A DNA stretch of 64,000 bases from Candidatus Vesicomyidisocius sp. Pext_18_S21 (GTDB lineage Bacteria; Pseudomonadota; Gammaproteobacteria; PS1; Pseudothioglobaceae): NCBI GenBank assembly GCA_021730165.1, contig CP072535.1, forward strand, positions 761,798 to 825,797. The letters are read 5' to 3'. Positions 59,156 through 64,000 of the stretch are shown here, piece by piece (the first letter of the stretch is position 1; each line of letters opens with the position of its first letter). Made by a program: the position numbers and the translations under genes. A model generated the notes under the pieces. That model was not told the origin of the DNA and ran no database searches. It saw only the letters and a list, made by a program, of their open reading frames with translations.

Positions 59156-61120
59156 CTACTCACCAAGACCCATTTGTATATAACCAGTCGGACAAACGTC
59201 AGCACAAATATGACAACCAATACACTTATTGTAATCAGTATCAACATACCTACCTAAGGTTGCTTTGTCTTTATTAACTTTAAATACCGCATCTTGAGGA
59301 CAATACATCACACAGTTATCACATTCAAAACATAATCCACAAGACATACAACGAGCTGCTTCTTTTTGCGCTTCCTTTTCAGTATAGCCAATTAAACGCT
59401 CATTAAAATTACCTAATACGTTATCAACATCCACTAATTTGTGATTGCGCTGATTGTTTTGTTCATAATCGAAATGACCTAAGAACAGTTCTGTATGTGG
59501 AATGATGGAAGCAAATGCCCGATCTTCATAATTATGCACAGCAAAATTAGCGCTATCTGTTGCAGATGCAACATCAGAGCTTGACTTATAAGATTCAGGA
59601 GAAAGGTCCCATTCTTTTAATTTTTCCATTAAGTCAAAATAACTAACGTCGACCTTAGGACGAGTATGTTGTTCGGAACCTGAAAGATAATCACCGATAC
59701 TTTCGGCAACAACTGATGCTTGACCAATAGCAGTTGTCAATAAATGCGGACGAATCACATCACCACAAACAAAGAAACCTGGCTTATTAGGCACTTGATA
59801 GTTCTTATCTGCGTTAATAAATCCATGCTTATTAAAGAAAGAAATATCTATACCTTCAGAATCAACACCTTGACCAATTGCAGAAACAATTAGTTCACAT
59901 TCAATGTCAAACTCAGAACCTTTAATTGGGGTACTGCCATCCTCTTCTAAACGAATCATGCGTAATGCAGTTGCACGACCATCTTTTCCTGTAATTACTT
60001 CAACAGGTTGTAATTGACCTTGAATTTCAACACCTTCACGAGTCGCATCATCAATTTCTTCTTGTGCTGCTGGCATATTTCCAACAGTAGAACGTGTTGT
60101 TAATAATACATCTGCACCTAAGCGCTTAGAGGTATCAACCACATCATGTGTTGTATCACTAAAAATAATATGTTCAGGACGATCCTTCTCAGCAGCATTA
60201 TTAATATTACCTAAACGACGTGCAACTGATACAACATCAATAGATGTATCACCCCCACCAATACAAATTACTTTACCTGTAATATGCCTTAAACGACCCT
60301 GATTATATGCTTCAAGAAAAGCAATACCAGAAACACAATTTGTTGCTTTACCACCTGGTACAGGTAATGTACGACCACTCATAGCACCTATTGCAAATAA
60401 AACTGCATCAAAATTTTTTTCTAATTCATCAATAGTAACATCAATACCAACTTTAGTATTCATTCTAGTTTCAACACCTGTATTGATAATACGGTCAATT
60501 TCATAAGATAATATATCACGGGGTACACGATAATCAGGAATTCCGTACATCATCATTCCACCTAGTTGGTTATATTTTTCAAATATAGTTACGCTATGAC
60601 CTTGACGACGTAATTTAAGTGCTGCTGTTAAGCCACCACAACCACCACCGATAATAGCCACTTTTTTACCCGTATCTTTAGTGTTAATTGTAAATGTATA
60701 ACCTTCAACTTTTGCATTATCACCAATAAACTGTTCAACCGCATTAATACCAACTGTATTCTCAACTTCATTACGATTACAACCATCCTCACAAGGTGCT
60801 GGACAAACACGACCCATTATTGATGGGAATGGATTTGAATCTGTAGACCTTTGAAATGCATACTCTTGCCAAGATAGTTCACCAGAAGGCTTCTCCATGC
60901 CACGAACAATATCTAACCATCCACGAACATTATGTCCTGAAGGACAAGAACCTTGACAAGGTGGCGTTTGAGTGACATAAGTAGGACACTTATGAGAAGT
61001 GTCTTCTTTAAAAATCTTTTGACTCCATGGCACTGTTTTTTGTTCATCACCATCATCCGTGTATAATCTAAATGTATGGTTATCGCTTTTAGTTGGCACA
61101 CCATACGGGTTCTTCTGCAT
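59156..61120 (-). CDS. dsrL: DsrL, NAD(P)H:acceptor oxidoreductase iron-sulfur flavoprotein
   Basis: 654 aa (A. vinosum 655). An N-terminal Fe-S region (CPTYVTQTPPCQGSCPSGHNVRG; CPAPCEDGC) is followed by a GltD-like part with FAD motif GGGCGGLTAALKL and NAD(P) motif GGGDTSIDVVSVARR, and two C-terminal 4Fe-4S clusters (CMSCGLCFECDNC; CIGCHICADVCP). Cytosolic partner of DsrAB that passes electrons from sulfite-forming sulfur oxidation to NAD(P). AAGGAG precedes ATG 61120. Confidence 0.95.
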   Translation of the reverse strand: MQKNPYGVPTKSDNHTFRLYTDDGDEQKTVPWSQKIFKEDTSHKCPTYVTQTPPCQGSCPSGHNVRGWLDIVRGMEKPSGELSWQEYAFQRSTDSNPFPSIMGRVCPAPCEDGCNRNEVENTVGINAVEQFIGDNAKVEGYTFTINTKDTGKKVAIIGGGCGGLTAALKLRRQGHSVTIFEKYNQLGGMMMYGIPDYRVPRDILSYEIDRIINTGVETRMNTKVGIDVTIDELEKNFDAVLFAIGAMSGRTLPVPGGKATNCVSGIAFLEAYNQGRLRHITGKVICIGGGDTSIDVVSVARRLGNINNAAEKDRPEHIIFSDTTHDVVDTSKRLGADVLLTTRSTVGNMPAAQEEIDDATREGVEIQGQLQPVEVITGKDGRATALRMIRLEEDGSTPIKGSEFDIECELIVSAIGQGVDSEGIDISFFNKHGFINADKNYQVPNKPGFFVCGDVIRPHLLTTAIGQASVVAESIGDYLSGSEQHTRPKVDVSYFDLMEKLKEWDLSPESYKSSSDVASATDSANFAVHNYEDRAFASIIPHTELFLGHFDYEQNNQRNHKLVDVDNVLGNFNERLIGYTEKEAQKEAARCMSCGLCFECDNCVMYCPQDAVFKVNKDKATLGRYVDTDYNKCIGCHICADVCPTGYIQMGLGE

Positions 61121-61175
61121 ATTAAATCTCCTTATATTCGTTTAAATTTATTCTATTCCTAGCATAATAAAATCA

Positions 61176-62741
61176 TCAGTCAGCTTCTAATTTATTCTCC
61201 TGAACTTCTATTTTTCGCTTGTCCATAATAATCGCCTCACTCACTAACTGATGAACACTCACAATCATATATGGATCAAAATCAAATTTAGGTAGTACCT
61301 TAGAAAACTGCGACTTACAGATAGCACAAATAGCAGCTAACGTATTCACGCCATTGTCTTTTTCAACTGTTTTTAGTGCTTGCATTCTTGGCATTGCACC
61401 TTTTACACGAATTTCCATTAAATCGTCTGTCAGCAAACCTCCTCCACCACCACAACAAAAAGTTGACTCTTTAATCGTGCTACGCTCCATATCAACATAA
61501 TTATTACATACAGCTTTAATAACTTCACGTGGTAAAATGAATTGACCACCTAAAATACCACCCATATTGGTTGCACGCGCAACATTACACGAATCATGAA
61601 AAGTAACCGTACGATCATCATTAGCAGACTTATCAAATACTAACTTACCCCTTTGAATTAAATCATGAGTATATTCAATAATATGTTGTGGTTGAGGATA
61701 ACGATGATCTAATTGGTCTTGTAATTTTTTACTAAATTCATCAGCAGCACCTACACCTACACCAGACAAAGTATTCCAAAAACTATAAGCAACACGCCAT
61801 GCATGTCCACACTCACCTACCATAACCCGTGACACTTCTAAATCAAGTGCTGCCTTGCGAATACGTAAAGCAGCTTTACGCATGACATCATAAGAACCAA
61901 TAAACATACCAAAGTTAGCCCCTTCAGAAGCGTATGAACTTAACGTCCAACTCACTCCATCTTGATGGAATACCTTACCATAACCAATTAATCCATCAAT
62001 ATGGGGCTCAGCAAAAAAATCTGCTGATGGAGTAATTAATAAAATTTCAGCACCCTTTTGGTCTAATGGATATTTAACAGCAACTCCTCCTGTCTCTTCT
62101 TCAATCTCTTCCTCAAGATCAAGTAATGTATCACGCAAAGCTGGTTCAGGCAAACCTAAGTTATTTCCAATCGTTAAAGCCTTACCTAAGATTTGATTAC
62201 AATATTTTTGACCTATGCCAACCACATCAAGTACCTCACGAGCTGCCATTGAAATTTCAGCTGTATCAATACCGTATGGACAGAATACTGAACAACGACG
62301 ACACTGTGAACATTGATGAAAATAGTTATACCAATCATCCAACATATCATTGTCTAATTCCTTAGCACCTACCAACTTAGGGAAATATTTACCTGCAAAA
62401 GTAAAATGACGACGATACACGCTTCTAAACAAATCTTGACGTGCAACCGGCATATTTTTCGGATCTGAAGAACCTAAAAAATAATGGCACTTATCAGTAC
62501 AAGCACCACATTTAACGCATGAATCTAAAAATACTTGCAAAGAGCGATATTTAGACTTAAGCTCACCTATTTTATCAATAGCAACTTTTTGCCAATTGTC
62601 TACTTTTTCACCAGGAAATCCTAATGGATTTTGAAATTCTTGTGTAGATTTAAATGGTCCTTCACCATCCATAACACCTTCTTTTAACTTAGGAGTTTCA
62701 AGATAAGTAGGTAATACTGGAATGTCAAATTCTTTTACCAT
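61176..62741 (-). CDS. dsrK: DsrK, HdrD-like catalytic Fe-S subunit
   Basis: 521 aa from ATG 62741, eight bases after AAGG; the ATG at 62750 overlaps that site and is less likely. Two 4Fe-4S motifs, CVKCGACTDKC and CSQCRRCSVFCP, then CCG-type segments FHDSCNVARA and TFCCGGGGGLL for the noncubane cluster. Believed to process the DsrC trisulfide/disulfide at the cytosolic membrane face with DsrM. Starts right after dsrM. Confidence 0.94.
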   Translation of the reverse strand: MVKEFDIPVLPTYLETPKLKEGVMDGEGPFKSTQEFQNPLGFPGEKVDNWQKVAIDKIGELKSKYRSLQVFLDSCVKCGACTDKCHYFLGSSDPKNMPVARQDLFRSVYRRHFTFAGKYFPKLVGAKELDNDMLDDWYNYFHQCSQCRRCSVFCPYGIDTAEISMAAREVLDVVGIGQKYCNQILGKALTIGNNLGLPEPALRDTLLDLEEEIEEETGGVAVKYPLDQKGAEILLITPSADFFAEPHIDGLIGYGKVFHQDGVSWTLSSYASEGANFGMFIGSYDVMRKAALRIRKAALDLEVSRVMVGECGHAWRVAYSFWNTLSGVGVGAADEFSKKLQDQLDHRYPQPQHIIEYTHDLIQRGKLVFDKSANDDRTVTFHDSCNVARATNMGGILGGQFILPREVIKAVCNNYVDMERSTIKESTFCCGGGGGLLTDDLMEIRVKGAMPRMQALKTVEKDNGVNTLAAICAICKSQFSKVLPKFDFDPYMIVSVHQLVSEAIIMDKRKIEVQENKLEAD

Positions 62742-62742
62742 A

Positions 62743-63516
62743 CTATTCATCCTTACCTAAAATTTGTTCTAATCGTGTTGCATGTTCTTGTTCTTGCTTA
62801 AGTGCCCAAGGTGCAATATGGCGCTTTGAGCGGGCATCATCCACCTGATTGAGTGTTGGACTAAAAAAAATACCTGGCATATGTAATAATTTAGAAATCG
62901 GAAAAATTGCCATCAACACAAATACCAAAAAAATATGTATTAAAAAATATACTTCTGTTGGTAGATTTTTCCAATTAAAACTCACTAACCCTGAGGCAAA
63001 TTCCTTTACCATAATAATGTCTGTATGATTGCTGGTAAATGTCATGATCATGCCACTTATGCCAATAATAAGTAACATAATTAACATTAAATAATCACTC
63101 GGGGCAGAAATATAACGGATACGTTCAACAAAAATACGACGTAACATCAATCCAATAAGACCAAATACCATCACAAAAGCAGCGTATTTAAAAGATTGAG
63201 TTAATAAAAAAATATCAGGTAAATCATCAGGCCAAAAATAACGCATATGACGAATTAAAATCAATAATAAACCAATATGAAACAACCAACCAAACAACCA
63301 AATCCATTTATTTGATCTAAATAAACTTTCAAATAAGACTATTTCACGAATTATACGCATAACCACACCTTTTTGTGTTAATGGAGTTGGCGCAATAGGA
63401 ATTTTAAGAGGAGCTGGGGTTATTCCAAATTGATATATTTTTTTCACCATACCAATAAAAAATACAATTAATGTAATATAAAATAAAGCGGTAAAAAAAA
63501 TGCTTATTACAGACAT
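62743..63516 (-). CDS. dsrM: DsrM, NarI-like cytochrome b membrane subunit
   Basis: 257 aa from ATG 63516 with GAGAG upstream; an ATG at 63555 is the longer alternative. Five TMs, with heme-b His candidates in LFHIGLL, RHMRYF, LIHIFLV and KLLHMPG. Passes electrons between DsrK and quinone. A 76-bp gap separates it from dsrC. Confidence 0.94.
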   Translation of the reverse strand: MSVISIFFTALFYITLIVFFIGMVKKIYQFGITPAPLKIPIAPTPLTQKGVVMRIIREIVLFESLFRSNKWIWLFGWLFHIGLLLILIRHMRYFWPDDLPDIFLLTQSFKYAAFVMVFGLIGLMLRRIFVERIRYISAPSDYLMLIMLLIIGISGMIMTFTSNHTDIIMVKEFASGLVSFNWKNLPTEVYFLIHIFLVFVLMAIFPISKLLHMPGIFFSPTLNQVDDARSKRHIAPWALKQEQEHATRLEQILGKDE

Positions 63517-63592
63517 ATTGCTCTCAAATTCAATGAATAAAATATCAAAAAACACTTACCAAAGCAAATGTTTTTATTACGTTTGTATTAAC

Positions 63593-63916
63593 TTAAATAC
63601 AACCAGTTGGTTTTGGTAGTCCAGCAAAACGACAACCTTGCTTGCCAGGACCATATGGAAATAAAGAGTATAAATACTTAGAATTACCCTTATCTTTACC
63701 CATTCTTTTAGCAATTGCTTTAGTTAATACACGTACTGCAGGTGCAATTTGGTACTCTTCAAAATATTCACGTAAAAAATTAATCACATCCCAATGTTCC
63801 TCACTTAACGAAACATCATCATCTTTTGCCATTTGTTCAGCAATTTCCTTACTCCAATCACCTAAATCTATCAAGAAACCTTCTTCATCTACTTTTGCGC
63901 CTAAAATATCAGCCAT
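63593..63916 (-). CDS. dsrC: DsrC sulfur-carrier protein
   Basis: 107 aa. The C-terminal arm has CRFAGLPKPTGC with the two redox cysteines 11 residues apart (about Cys 95 and Cys 106, the penultimate residue), the full set for trisulfide formation with DsrAB. The PYGPGKQ segment precedes. AGGAG before ATG 63916. Substrate of DsrAB and DsrMK. Confidence 0.97.
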   Translation of the reverse strand: MADILGAKVDEEGFLIDLGDWSKEIAEQMAKDDDVSLSEEHWDVINFLREYFEEYQIAPAVRVLTKAIAKRMGKDKGNSKYLYSLFPYGPGKQGCRFAGLPKPTGCI

Positions 63917-63942
63917 TTTTTACTCCTATATAAAAATTTAAG

Positions 63943-64000
63943 TTAAACCCAAGAAACCGAAGTTCCATGTTCAACAACCAAATCAACAAAACCTGTATAA
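63943..64000 (-). CDS. dsrH: DsrH, C-terminal end only (start beyond window)
   Basis: The last 18 codons read YTGFVDLVVEHGTSVSWV then TAA at 63945-63943. The pattern FVDLVVEH...VSW matches the end of DsrH/TusB, and dsrEFH precedes dsrC in Allochromatium and related operons. 26 bp before dsrC. Confidence 0.8.
   Translation of the reverse strand, partial: YTGFVDLVVEHGTSVSWV

Overview
The window is a low-G+C (about one third G+C by eye) bacterial chromosome segment with gammaproteobacterial gene order and a chemolithotrophic sulfur-oxidation gene set. It carries soxXYZAK and most of a dsr operon (end of dsrH, dsrC, M, K, L, J, O, P, N, R), with no mobile elements, CRISPR array or rRNA. Single-copy housekeeping genes alternate with AT-rich spacers that hold visibly decaying genes. 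This matches the reduced genomes of thioautotrophic symbionts of vesicomyid clams (Candidatus Vesicomyosocius / Ruthia) or a close SUP05-type relative. That placement rests on gene content and recalled knowledge; no search was run.

Layout. 1-4.0 kb: the 5' part of an ATM1-type ABC exporter on the minus strand, diverging from ribD-coaBC. 4.9-8.3 kb: dnaE. 8.4-10.7 kb: soxXYZAK (minus). 10.9-25.9 kb: trpE, then the rif/str block on the minus strand (tRNA-Tyr, tRNA-Gly, tRNA-Thr, tuf, tRNA-Trp, secE, nusG, rplK, rplA, rplJ, rplL, rpoB, rpoC) with a strong promoter ahead of tRNA-Tyr and an L10-type leader ahead of rplJ. 25.9-36 kb: malic enzyme, hinT, an SQR-like flavoprotein, a RutE-like nitroreductase, an ETHE1-type persulfide dioxygenase, dapB, kdsA, trpC and an OsmC-like gene, separated by spacers with at least three gene relics and a tandem repeat. 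36.2-37.6 kb: tRNA-Ser and thiG enclosed by a perfect 56-bp inverted repeat. 37.8-44.6 kb: bioF-bioH, purE-purK, then on the minus strand lpxK, a Trm112-like gene, kdsB, folD and a glutaredoxin. 44.8-50.3 kb: lolC-lolD and infA, tRNA-Leu, oadGAB. 50.4-54.6 kb: metF, an HTH protein, hemD, an unknown gene, a CaCA exchanger and tsaE. 55-64 kb: the dsr operon.

How it works together. SoxXA loads thiosulfate onto SoxYZ. With no soxCD here, sulfane sulfur would be expected to go to stored sulfur that the Dsr system oxidises; dsrAB should lie just beyond the right edge. DsrMKJOP, DsrC, DsrL and the siroheme amidase DsrN are all present. An ETHE1-type enzyme and a flavoprotein resembling sulfide:quinone oxidoreductase may extend sulfur handling. 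Malic enzyme and the sodium-pumping oxaloacetate decarboxylase connect C4 and C3 acids, the latter also making a sodium gradient. Retained biosynthesis genes (riboflavin, CoA, biotin, thiazole, purines, tryptophan, lysine/DAP, KDO, lipid A, folate, tetrapyrrole) fit a nutritional symbiont that keeps its own envelope.

The most notable non-genic signals are the 56-bp inverted repeat pair, a 32-bp perfect palindrome upstream of bioF, a 3x21-bp tandem repeat, and several relics caught in mid-decay.
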